Source: Ashinkailepas kermadecensis (lineage: Eukaryota; Arthropoda; Thecostraca; Neolepadidae). Taken from it: a DNA stretch of 64,000 nucleotides. Shown piece after piece: positions 54,300 through 64,000 of this stretch (positions are counted from its first letter, which is position 1; each line of letters begins with the position of its first letter). A program made the position numbers and the translations under genes. The stretch is from positions 138,501 to 202,500 of the forward strand of contig JAOTOM010004299.1 of NCBI GenBank assembly GCA_034440615.1, read 5' to 3'. The notes under the pieces were generated by a model that saw only the letters and a list, made by a program, of their open reading frames with translations, was not told the origin of the DNA and made no database searches.

Positions 54300-57039
54300 A
54301 TACAGGCCTCACTTTTTTGGACACCGGTTGCTTTTTTGGGGAACGCAGCGAAATATTTTTTGGCACGGCCATAATTTGTCGGGCCGGATGTTTTTTTTTC
54401 GCTGGGTCCTGGCGTGCAAATATTTATTCGTATGCGATGAGAACATCCGCTCACAAACATTCAGTTTCAACCTACTCTCAAGTACTAACATGCTTACGCA
54501 CATCTCTCCGGAACTGAGAGAGCCACCTGACAATAATCTCCGACGGGGTTAAAGGTGAACCGCGGGAACTAATCCCGCCTTGCCCTCAGGCGTTTTCACA
54601 AGCAAGCATGGGATGCACAAGGTATCTTGGGATGCACGAGCGCCCACGCCGACGGAACTTGGCAGCGGAGAGGCGGGTGAACGATGCGGTGGTCAGTTTA
54701 TTGCTTGCGGAGCGGGAGGTGGACGTTGGGGTTTGAAGGTGAATACGTAGCATACGTACCATATCTGGGTCGTGCGTCTGCTCCTGGGTTATTGTCGATC
54801 AAGCGGTGCAAACAGTGATACCCGATCAGTGAAACGTGCTTGTGATTCTGAGTGGTACACGAGGTGTGCGAACAGCTATTGGTCTCCGTTTGCCCGGTGT
54901 TGCTCCGCAGCCACCGTCAGGATGTGTACCGTTGTCGTCCGTACTGCAAGATCTCAGCCGGTGACGTACCGCTTTCAATCTCAGTTTATTGCGCATCTCC
55001 TTTGTCCTTATCCTCGTCTTCTTCAGATTACCCGCGTGATGCTTTCGTCGCGATAGGATTCGTGCTACCCTATGCTTCCAACTCATGGGGAAATCCGGAT
55101 TTCCTCAGGAAGTCTTCTTTGTAAGCCGGATTCGAAAATCCAATCCAGTTAGCCGACGAAGACGTTTCCATGACTTCGGAAATCCGGATTGGTAAGGAAA
55201 TCCAGATTTGCTAGTGTCATGGAAGCGGGGCTCATGTGTGTTCGGCCGTGTGCTGACAGACAGTCCAGCGCCTCTGAAGTGGAGAGATGGCCACGGGGGC
55301 CAGCTTTCCGTCTGATATGTTGCCCGCCTGGTCGGAATAAATCCGTCTTATTTAGCCTGCGAAGACCTCGAAGACACTCTAAAATTGCGTAGGTATTCCG
55401 GAAACTCGTTCCTTCTCGTTTTGGAGATTTTGGATTAAGTATAGTCCGTTTTTACCATTCGGATGGCGATGACTCAATGCTAGTCATGGTTTTAAAAGCA
55501 GGGAATTGTGTATAGGCTTCGATCGGCGTGATAATTTGTGCCAGCTTTTCATAATTGTCGGTCGCTTTGGAGCTATTGATGGGATTTCCCCAGGATTCGA
55601 CAATGTTTATGCATTACGGATGGCTGAATTTCTCGAGGGGATCCATATTTAATGGGATGGATTTGTCTCGCACGATCGGAGACTATCGGACTGCAGACGG
55701 CCCTCGAAGATGGCCAGACCGTTATTTCAGTTTAAGAAAGTCATAAAGTAACCAATCGTAGTCATTAGGTAGGCTCCCTGAAGGAGAGCTGTATGCATGA
55801 TTTTCCCAGCCATGGGTGGATCTGCAGTAGATAGCAGAGTGGGAATTAACTCACTTTTTTCATTCCCTTATTTCTGAAGACATTTCTGCGCTCCAGGTTC
55901 TAATTGGATAGGGTTGACTTCACATGCACTCCGACACATATCTGTAGCAGCCATGTGGGTAACGTTAACCTGTTCGGGGGGGGGGGGCATGTTGCCTCCC
56001 ATTTTTTAGTAAGGCCTAATTTGCCCTCTCCAGTTTTGTGACTAGTCCCCTCCCCACCCCGTTTTATTTTAGGAATTGCTGGGTTGTCTTCAATTTTCTG
56101 ACATTTGTAATAAAAAAAACATTCTTTCTCATTTTCTCTATTCATTATTGAAGTATGCCAACTGAACATGCTATTTAAGGGAAACCGGGGTCAATTGTAT
56201 CAATTCTTGCATTTTTTTAAGATACCTACCGAATGTTTCAATCAATCACTATGATCGATGTATCACATAAATATTCATGGTTTTCTTTGTCAATTAACGT
56301 TGAAATTTACTTACACATCTTTTTATAAAACATGTAAATATGACGTTGAAAACGTCTGTTCTGCTGTTACAATGGACCCCGAGCCTACGGCCAATTGCAA
56401 CGCTCTCATGGGGAAATTGCAACATCATATATTTGTGGTCATATTATTTGAGACTGGAACCAACTGTAGGACATGCGTTATGCAGAAACGGAGATAAGCG
56501 TTCGGTGAGTGTTCAAGAGTTGGATATTGATTATTGAACGCCGAGCAACTCATGCTTTGTCTATTTGCCTATTGTCTATTGGTTACCATATTTTACCAGA
56601 AAAAAACTTGTTGATGTTCCTAATACATACTGGCATAAAACACAAACCACCACTTTCATTCTGAAATCTATTTGCTGCTATTGGCATTGCCCGCAGCCAT
56701 TGCATTCATTTCTGCTCATAAATGATGCATGCAGTGATAAACGAAACGACATTATGTTTACCATAGACATACAATATATCACTAACATAGCCTTTGGCCA
56801 GCACAAGCTGCCTTATGATTGTGCAGAATTCTCCCTTCGTTTGTCACACAAGTTATGGTACGGGAGATTGTTAAGCAGAACACACAACAAGGTTGTATTT
56901 GAATGTAAAAATACCTCCTTAGACCACCTAAAATGATTTTTCAGCGACACCATATTGCTTACCTGTCGATAACGCGACAATTTTTTAAGGGAAGACTGCA
57001 CGGGGGGTACGCACTTCCGGCTGCAGAAACGGCGGCACC
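54300..57039. other. no gene seen
   Basis: Mixed composition with a G-run at 55977-55988. Short open frames only, no homology recognised. Confidence 0.5.
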
Positions 57040-57410
57040 AGCTGGGCCCCGGGGATTACAGGAAACCTCACTGGGACTACAGGAACCCCGAGGACTGCGG
57101 AAGACCCCTGGGCATGGCTGGAGATTCCGGGTGAGTCGTCGGGGAGTGGTCAGGACCCTCTGGTTTGGTACCCTGTTAATGTCATGTTGTCATTTTCGCT
57201 ATTCAATCTGAAAATGTGTCCTGGAAATAAGGACTTGGACCACTACTGGCTTGGTGAGGGATCTCCAGCCTTGTCCCCTGGGTCACATGTGGCCCCTTGA
57301 TGTTATAGGAGGTCCCACTGAGGTCACAGGAGGCCCCTTCCCCTCACCATCCTTAGCTGCATGTGGTCCCACTGGGATTACATGAGGCCGCCTCCCCTCC
57401 ATCAGGAAAT
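57040..57410. repeat. degenerate GGGATTACAGGA / GGCCCC minisatellite
   Basis: Units such as GGGGATTACAGGA, CACTGGGACTACAGGA and GAGGTCACAGGAGGCCCC. A stretch matching the 38.8/39.1-kb duplication (CTGGAAATA..GACCT, GAGATCTCCAGCCTTG-like) interrupts it. Confidence 0.75.
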
Positions 57411-58074
57411 GCATTGGCCCCATGTAGTTCCTACTCGATGTCTGCCAACGTTTTGTAAAATATCACTACGCTGAGTTGGTTACAGTTTTCAAAATATGTA
57501 CCAGTGCTTTAGTATGTCTAGATCTAGCAGACCTACTCACTACGGAACTCCCCCTTCCGGTGGGAAGACCCTTAGGAGGCCCCCAGTTTGGCCTCCTCCC
57601 TTTGCGTTCTGGCGTTCTGCAGCCTCAGCTTGTTGAACTCCAATAGTTTTAATTTTTAACATGGGACCCTACTGGAATATTCTAAGAAATCTTATAGGGG
57701 CGAGGGCAACAAATAGGCACGGAAATATATTCGGTTGTGATCGGCGATTTTTCCCCCAAGTATGAGGACATTTGTGTATCACTGGGGTGGTGAGAAGGGA
57801 GGGCTTTCCCCGGTCAGCATATTAAAATGGCATCAGGAACCTATGGGAACTGGAAACCTATGGACGGCCCCAATCTATTTCGGCCATCGCATTGCCACAT
57901 GTATTGGTCCTCCCTCGCATTGATATTCAGAAATTTCCCTTGGATTCCCTTGGTGCTGGAACATGGACGTATACAAAGGGGCGGCGGGGCCCCTGGGGCG
58001 GTCCGAAGGGCAGTGCCAGAGTCCCGTACGTAATCCCCTGCGGTACCGCCATGGTGGAGATAGAAAGGCCGAAA

Positions 58075-58375
58075 ACACTTCGTATGGCTGTTGTAGGGCC
58101 CCTAACAATTTCTTCCAGCCCTTACGAAAGTCTACGGGCTCTTATGAAGTTCTGCGGGCCCATGCGTACGTCTGCTGTTCCTTACAGACGTCTACTGGCC
58201 TTTGCGAATAAGCTTTCCGGCTCTTGCAAACGTTGAATGGCCCTTACGAACGTGTACAAGTCCTTACGAACGTCTGCGGCACTTCCTAACGTGTACGAGC
58301 CCTTATGAATGCCTGCTGGCCCTCACGGTAGTCTGCAGGCAATAACAAACGTCTACTTATCCTCTACCGAATACT
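58075..58375. repeat. ~29-bp CCCTTACGAACGTCTACGGG minisatellite
   Basis: About ten units of GGCCCTTACGAA(C/A)GTCTRC with frequent substitutions. Confidence 0.85.
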
Positions 58376-58389
58376 GAATCGACGTCTTT

Positions 58390-59100
58390 TCCAATGAAGT
58401 TTTGACGTCTTGCATCTAGATGCATGCTTAGGCGGTCTGCATTCCTGGTTTATAACAGTGCCATGCTTACTTACAATTTGAGGAGCACCTCACCTCCCTG
58501 TACCGGTTCGCCGCGGAGGTGGGCGCACTGGAGGCTCCGCCCCCTCTCCTCTCGCCGCGGCCATTCATTGGCCCGTCCATTCCTCGAACACAAACCAGTT
58601 ATCTATTGGATGATAGCCACGCCAAGGCGTCGGAAATTTAATAAGTCGGGTATTACTTCAGCATCGCTTGTGGTGAATGAGTGTAAGCATCCCGGATGTC
58701 ACCGGGAAGCTGCACACATATCACAGGTTGGTGAACTATTACAGAGGGAAATCATTGATCAGGCAGGTGCAGAGCGCGTTATAATCCAGTCTGTGACAGA
58801 GGAAATCAACCGAGGAACTGAACCATAATTATTTCCTGCACCCAATAACCTGCCCTGTGCGCCAACTTATCGATGGCTGTGGATGCATCAATTGCACTGG
58901 CGGATTCAGGTGAAACTGGGGACATGCGCCCTCCCTCGCGACCACTTACCGTTTAACCCCGGTAAATGGTGATGGAGGTCGCGACGGATTTTTACAGGAG
59001 ACGAGACGTTTGTACGAGAGCGTTTTGGAGTGGATTATTGTTCATGCAATGTCACATGCGTAGTATTCAAATTAACGAAGCTTGGGGGACACGACTCTCC
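58390..59100. other. no convincing gene; one open frame
   Basis: A plus frame at 58424-58828 includes LLQREIIDQAGAERVIIQ, which has ordinary protein composition but no family I recognise. CACTGGCGGATTCAGG at 58897 resembles ends of G/C-tract elements. Confidence 0.35.
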
Positions 59101-59104
59101 ATCC

Positions 59105-59405
59105 TGCACCGTGGCGATATCCGCGGGCATTGTACCCTGCTATTTCCCCGTGTCGCAGGGCACTGTACGTCGTTATTGCCCTGTGTCGTGTGGGTACGGT
59201 ACCCCATTATTTCCCATTGTCGCAGGGCATGGTACGTCGTTATTGCCCTGTGTCGTGTGGCCACGGTACGTTGTTATTGCCATGTAGTGTGGACATGGTA
59301 CTCCGCTATTTCGCCGTGTCGCAGGGTACTACGCGTCGTTATTGCCCTGTGTCGTGTAGGCACGGTACTCCGTCAGCATCCTGTGTCGTGTGGGTACGGG
59401 AGTTC
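59105..59405. repeat. ~31/62-bp TTATTGCCCTGTGTCGTGTGG minisatellite
   Basis: Alternating units TATTTCCC(C/A)(G/T)TGTCGCAGGG and GTCGTTATTGCCCTGTGTCG, about nine in all. Three plus frames are open across part of it as a result. Confidence 0.88.
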
Positions 59406-59569
59406 ACTATGATCGCTTGTGGTATCGATTAGGTACTCTCGGACTTGCAACCTAACCAAAACAAATCGTATGAGAAAACTGGAGCGGGAATTTACTTTCA
59501 GCTGGACGATTAAACGACTGTTAAACGACTATTAAATAACGAAATCATAAAGTCAACAAATGTCACGGG

Positions 59570-59965
59570 AGGACCTCAGGCCATCGGAGAGGACCCAGAG
59601 CCGGTATGAAGGACCCCTGGGTCGGAACCGCACAAGGGCCCCTTGCATGATAGGGGAGGCCCAAGCTTTTGAAGAGGGGACCCCGACCGGCCGGAGAGTG
59701 TCCTGAGTCGTGAAAGAGAGCCCTTGGGTCGGTTTTCCCTCACGCTGATAGAGAGGAGCTCAGAGATGGCAGCGGGCCTCAGACCGATAAAAAGGCCCCC
59801 GAGCTACGGAGACGATCCGGGCCGAAGCTGAGGGTTCCCGGTGCAACGTAAAGGGCCTATGGAGGGTCCAGGGCTCTTAAAACGCAGCGGCGTTTCCAAG
59901 GGGCGAAGAGCCCCCTTGACGCTCGATGCCACCAGCCACCTGCCCCTGACGAGTCCGGTGGGACC
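59570..59965. repeat. degenerate GGACCCNNGGGCC minisatellite
   Basis: Segments such as GAGGACCCAGAGCC, GAAGGACCCCTGGG and AAGGCCCCCGAG recur every 25-35 bp. Confidence 0.65.
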
Positions 59966-60084
59966 CTCCAGGCGACCGCCCTGACAGACAAAGATAAAAC
60001 TGATGAAAAAATGCAAGCGCATCTAACAGCTTGTGCGAAAATCCCCCTCCAATTTTCGATTATGGCTGAGCGCATACTATCGTG

Positions 60085-60310
60085 CGAATATTCGGTGTGG
60101 ATGTATCCCCACGGGCAGTATGTATCTTCATGACCACGTATATGTCCACGCGGGCTGTATGTACCCCCGGGGACCGTATGTATTCCGACTGCCACCGACA
60201 TGTACTCGCAGGTTGTATGTAATCCCACGAACTTTGTGTATCTCAACGGCCATGGCGATGTGGCCGCAAGCTTTATCCATGTCCGTGGCTATGGATCTAT
60301 CCTACAAGCT
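60085..60310. repeat. ~28-bp TGTATGTA-CCCACG minisatellite
   Basis: Units around CTGTATGTA(C/T)(C/T)CCCC(G/A)CG with GCAGTATGTA and GCAGGTTGTATG variants, about seven copies. Confidence 0.75.
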
Positions 60311-60459
60311 GCATGCATCCATTGGCACCTCGACCCCACGCTCCGCAACTCCTCCCCCAAAGCAAGATAGACGCATTTAATTTATATGGTATTGTAGCGA
60401 AACGGATATGATTGCACCCCAATTATAAGTTCTTAGGATGGTGAAATAGCTGGTAGCAG

Positions 60460-61140
60460 GAGGGTGTTGACCTCTGCGGGCATCTGGAGTGTCGCCGGAA
60501 TTGTGAGTCGGCGCCGGAGCAGGGTCAGCCGATCTGAAGGCGTCCAGCTGCGTGCACCGTACACGGAGCAGGAGCGGCGCCCGGGTGGCGCCGGGTGCGC
60601 GTTTTATCCATCACCAGCCCGTCAGATCGGCCGGATAACGCTAATTGAAACATCCAAACTGCTGCACTCGCCGGCCAACTGCGCCCATTTGCGGCGCGCC
60701 GTGTCCTTATCCCGGGCGCCTAACCGGGCTTATTTACTTTTCCGCTCCTTTGAGTCACAGCGCGCATTCCATTAGCATCTCCTTTCACGCGGATGTTGTG
60801 CACAGCGGGGGCGGCGCGCGACAATGGCCGCCCACCGCAGCTGGGCGCCGGTCGGCGTCCGCGCGGCACGGCGCCCGCTCCGGCGGGGGCCCGCCCGGCG
60901 GCGGCGATACACTGTGGCGGCCGGCGAGACCATGGCGGCGGCGTGTCCGACCGGTAATTAGCCGACGTTCAGCGGTGCGTGGTGAGTAGGTGGCGACATC
61001 GCACACCGCGCGCGCTGAATGGACCGGCCGCATGGTGAGCGCCCGCCGCCGCCGCCGGCCGCCGCCGCTAAATGAGACGGATTCAGTTTCCGCCGCATGG
61101 TGGCGGTTTATTTATCTGATCGTAATTGACAATAACGTGA
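60460..61140. promoter_or_regulatory. CpG-rich non-coding block with homeobox/forkhead-like motifs
   Basis: GC-rich (GGCGCCCGG, GGCCGCCGCCGC) sequence with embedded AT motifs: GCTAATTGAAA, TTATTTACTTTTCC, GGTTTATTTATC, CGTAATTGACAATAA. No splice-bounded frame is convincing. The mix of CpG density and TAAT/TATTTAC sites resembles a promoter or developmental enhancer, perhaps for the gene at 62-63.5 kb. Inference only. Confidence 0.35.
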
Positions 61141-62087
61141 ATATAAAACGTAGCAAATGATGGTGCGCGACATGTGTGGATGGAAGAGCGAACAGAAGAA
61201 GCGACTGGATGCAAAGAGCCGGGGAAGAATCAGGTTTAGTTCGGTGAATAGAGACCGCGACCAACTAAGTGCATTTATTTGCTGTACATAGAGCCCCTTA
61301 GTTGGATAGAAATGTCAATTCAGACGCACAGGTAGTGGTTATGTCAGTAGCGTTGTGCTATTATAACATCTAGACCACCACCCCATTCAGACTGTGGGAA
61401 CCAACGGGCTCTGCTGGTATTTGCGCCACGGACATTTAACGAGGCAGTCGCACCAGAGCTACCTGCTAACGTGAAACACTCCGCTCAGACTGTACAGACA
61501 TCGCCATCATAACTCACGCGTGCACTATCACATGATTGTGTCGCCTACTCATGCTAACACTGTGGACGCAAACGAAGCTCCCTCCCTTCATGCATTTCGC
61601 AAATATATCTCGAGTGAAGGCAGGTGTTAAGTTGATTTTGTCGCAAGTTGAATTAACCAGCGGTTGTATCTTTTAAAAATTCAGAAATTTGTTGCAATTG
61701 CTGAAGGATATGGGCCTTCACATTTGGTGTTGCTCTCTAAGCGGCTCAAATCCGAGCAACAGCCGATGCTTTGATGTGCTGTAGCCGTGACATCTCTGAC
61801 ATCGAAGCCAAATTACTGTACGGTAAATTATCTTTGTCTGGTCGGACAACCTTTTACTTCTTACTTTTTACATTCTCATTGCACAGTGTAGATTACATCA
61901 CATATGAAGCCAGATCACGCCAAAATTAATGAGAAGTTCGATGAAGATGGCTATGCTTCGTTTGGCGAACAATGTATTGACTTGTCGCCTTACCTTCTCA
62001 CTACAGATTTTCCTGTGCTTCGCCTCCACTAAAATGTAATGTCGTTATACTCAGCCTTTTACGGATACATTCATTTCCTCATTACAT
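61141..62087. other. no gene seen
   Basis: AT-rich, no splice-bounded frame or repeat recognised. Confidence 0.5.
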
Positions 62088-62166
62088 TCTACATACATAC
62101 AAACATACATACCTTATGTACATACATATACATGTGTATGTATATACATATATGTATATATATTGA
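62088..62166. repeat. (ACAT)n / TATG-rich microsatellite
   Basis: ACAT units degenerating into TATGTA-type alternation. Confidence 0.9.
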
Positions 62167-62245
62167 ATGAATAGATATACATGCATTCACTCAGACGTTT
62201 CCATCTCTCCACTTATCGCCGGGATCAGACAGAAGCTTACTGTGG

Positions 62246-62440
62246 GTGTCCAGAGCTGATCTGACGACCAGACCGAAATACACCTCCCTCCCATCCCCTA
62301 TCGGTGAGGTACATACGAACAGTTCAAGTGGGCTGCACTCGACAGAGAGGGAATGCAGTGACGCAGGGTCCAGCTGCTCCACTGATGTCCGTCACCCGCC
62401 AACAGATCTGCGGCACTACGAACGCAGCTTCCATGTATAC
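62246..62440 (+). CDS. possible internal exon of the 63-kb plus-strand gene
   Basis: An open stretch with ordinary amino-acid composition (RADLTTRPKYTSLPSPIGEV, GLHSTERECSDAGSS, DLRHYERSFHVYTF). No convincing splice pair was identified and the opposite strand is also partly open. Weak support. Confidence 0.18.
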
Positions 62441-63124
62441 ACTTTCCACATCTACGTCTCGCAAATGTGCCCGCCCGTCGTGACCTTCCGCCGCCGGCTT
62501 CCCACTACTCGCACAGACGCACTAAGCAGCTAGCCGGCACAGGAGCACGGGAGCCCACGAGCACCGGAGCACAGGCGCACAGGAGCTCACAGCAGACGAG
62601 TGCCCGTCACTTTTCGGCAGTTGCCCGAGGCTTTGGCCGGACTTGTGAGCTCCGTTCTTGGATCACCCCAAAAGGCGTGGCAACATGACTGCACCAGCTA
62701 CCACGGTGCGCAACACAATTATTGACTCAACTACACGCTCGTGCTACAATCACTTTACATTAATGTTATGGGTTCTTCTCTTCGTGGCCGCCAACACCCA
62801 ATCAGTACAGGATTGCTCTACGCATTGCTATGCACGTATCCACAGCTGTTGCTCCATACCAGCACAATCAACAGCCATTGCTCCACATGGTCATTGTGTC
62901 GCCAGTGCCCACTGAAGCTCTGGGCGCCAACACCAGCGAGCGTGTCCGCACACTCTGTCCAGTGGGTATGTCCGGGTCCGCTGAAGGGGACCGGGCCGCA
63001 GAGTTGTGTTCGGCCGGTCATTACCGGGGAGGACAGTCCTCAACGGTGAATATGATTGAAACTGAGGGGCAGTCCTCAGTGCTGCAGCTGCGCAGGAGAC
63101 TGTCGGACAGTCTTCGTCTCCGCA

Positions 63125-63320
63125 TGTGACTTGAGCTGCCGGACATCCATCAGCGCTGCGTATGACTGGGACTGCCGGACAGTCATCAGCGCTGCGTGTG
63201 ACCGGGACGGTCATCAGCGCTGCGTGTGACTGGAAGAGCCATCATCGCTGCGTGAGACTGGGACAGTCATCAGCGCTGCGTGTGACTGGAATAGCCATCA
63301 GCGCTGCGTGTGACTGGAAA
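63125..63320. repeat. ~25-bp CATCAGCGCTGCGTGTGACTGG tandem repeat
   Basis: About six units ending at the coding-like frame at 63310. Each has a CATCAG that could act as a plus-strand acceptor. Confidence 0.9.
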
Positions 63321-63519
63321 TATCGAACGGGTGTCGGACGTCTGCGTGCCGCCTCTGCCCCGCCGCCGGCGACAGGCCAAGCGGACACGGCCCCAGGGAG
63401 AGCAGTCGCGGCAGCTGGAGAGAGCCGAGGAAGAGCGATGGGAGCAGAAGCGGCATGGGTCGGCAGAGAGCCGCTTCGACACCCGCCAGATGGCCGAGGC
63501 CGGTCACCACCGCTTCTGA
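63310..63519 (+). CDS. terminal-exon-like frame, basic/charged protein
   Basis: Open to TGA at 63517-63519 with protein-like content: VCVPPLPRRRRQAKRTRPQ, then QLERAEEERWEQKRH and FDTRQMAEAGHHRF. The start is not an initiation site. The exon probably begins at one of the repeated CATCAG or AATAG acceptors upstream (63150-63310), which sit in a short tandem repeat. GC-rich compared with its surroundings. Family not recognised. Confidence 0.4.
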   Translation: MTGNIERVSDVCVPPLPRRRRQAKRTRPQGEQSRQLERAEEERWEQKRHGSAESRFDTRQMAEAGHHRF

Positions 63520-63954
63520 CCCAGCTGGGGGAAACACAAGCCAGCCGTCAGCCAGCGACCAATGTTTTGATGTATGTACATTTGTGATCACATACCACCG
63601 CTAAATCAGTAGAATGCATGGTGGTACGTTTAATAATATAATCTATGTGTCAGATTGCACACTGCTGAATGACGTATTTTGTGTGTGCTACTTTGAGTGC
63701 TGTGGAAGAAGTGATGTCATTATTTGATCTTATGCCGTGACGTTTCCATGCCCGTAAAACTTTGGTTTGTATCAGCGTGTGTAAGTCCGTGCTCATGGTC
63801 ACAGCTCGAACCGTTGAAGATATGTGTTGAATAGTGTCGACGTCAAATTTCCCTCTCCTATCAAACGAAGGTCGACAAGTTCGTTTTGCAAGCCAATAAT
63901 ATGAAGATGTGTTGTAAATGCACCAGATGCATTTCGTTGGCCACAGCGTGTTAC

Positions 63955-64000
63955 CTGAAGCGAAGGCGTTCACAAACAGCGCGCTGGTGCCGCCCCCGCC
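63955..64000 (-). CDS. partial minus-strand exon running off the window
   Basis: The minus strand reads GGGGTSALFVNAFAS up to a good donor (CTTCAG then GTAACACG) at 63955/63954. The GC-rich coding-like segment stops exactly at the donor and AT-rich sequence follows. Cut by the window edge; identity unknown. Confidence 0.4.

Noticed and set aside
58424..58828. 134-codon plus frame as a gene
   Set aside because: It has one protein-like stretch but no recognised domain, no splice support and a poor start context.

Overview
This is a eukaryotic, almost certainly arthropod, genomic window. I suspect a crustacean (barnacle-like) genome, but the species cannot be fixed from sequence alone. The reasons are GT-AG introns, GC-rich exons in AT-richer surroundings, TTAGG-type arthropod telomere-like motifs, decayed non-LTR retrotransposons, a hAT/BED transposon and a tRNA-derived SINE. 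Genes are sparse and most of the 64 kb is introns, minisatellites and dead mobile elements.

Layout. (1) 1-7.1 kb: simple repeats, two CpG-rich patches, a 5-copy ~110-bp array, a ~72-bp array with a 28-bp perfect hairpin, and one possible small minus-strand exon. (2) 7.16-27.6 kb, minus strand: an unrecognised multi-exon gene I assembled from ten phase-compatible exons. It has a central coiled coil, a proline/glutamine-rich region carrying two blocks of 11-residue repeats, and an acidic C-terminus. Its introns hold a GC-rich 22-24-bp VNTR (10.6-12.5 kb), a decayed LINE (19.3-20.4 kb) and a complete-ended hAT transposon (21.19-24.16 kb, 8-bp target duplication). (3) 28.1-34.5 kb: two inverted ~550-600-bp arms enclosing 3.6 kb of very degenerate GGCCCC-anchored minisatellites. 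(4) 34.5-41.3 kb: AT-rich DNA with a tRNA-derived SINE (14-bp target duplication), TTAGG-like runs and a recent 310-bp tandem duplication. (5) 41.39-49.91 kb, plus strand: the best-supported gene, a FEM1B orthologue (ankyrin-repeat substrate receptor of CUL2 ubiquitin ligases) in eight exons, with one apparent single-base frameshift in exon 3 and a dead Jockey-like LINE in intron 6. (6) 50-64 kb: mostly unannotatable sequence with more GGCCCC-type arrays, a CpG-rich non-coding block at 60.5-61.1 kb, and edges of probable genes near 63.3-63.5 kb (plus) and 63.96-64.0 kb (minus, cut by the window end).

The two most interesting observations are not single genes. First, a ~30-nt hairpin with a TAAAGCCCAAATAACTAAC-like tail occurs at eight places, including the 3' end of the SINE and the 3' end of the intron-6 LINE, with compensatory stem changes. 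This suggests a shared LINE/SINE recognition structure. Second, several splice sites of the minus-strand gene lie inside short tandem repeats, so the splice site itself is copied two to many times.
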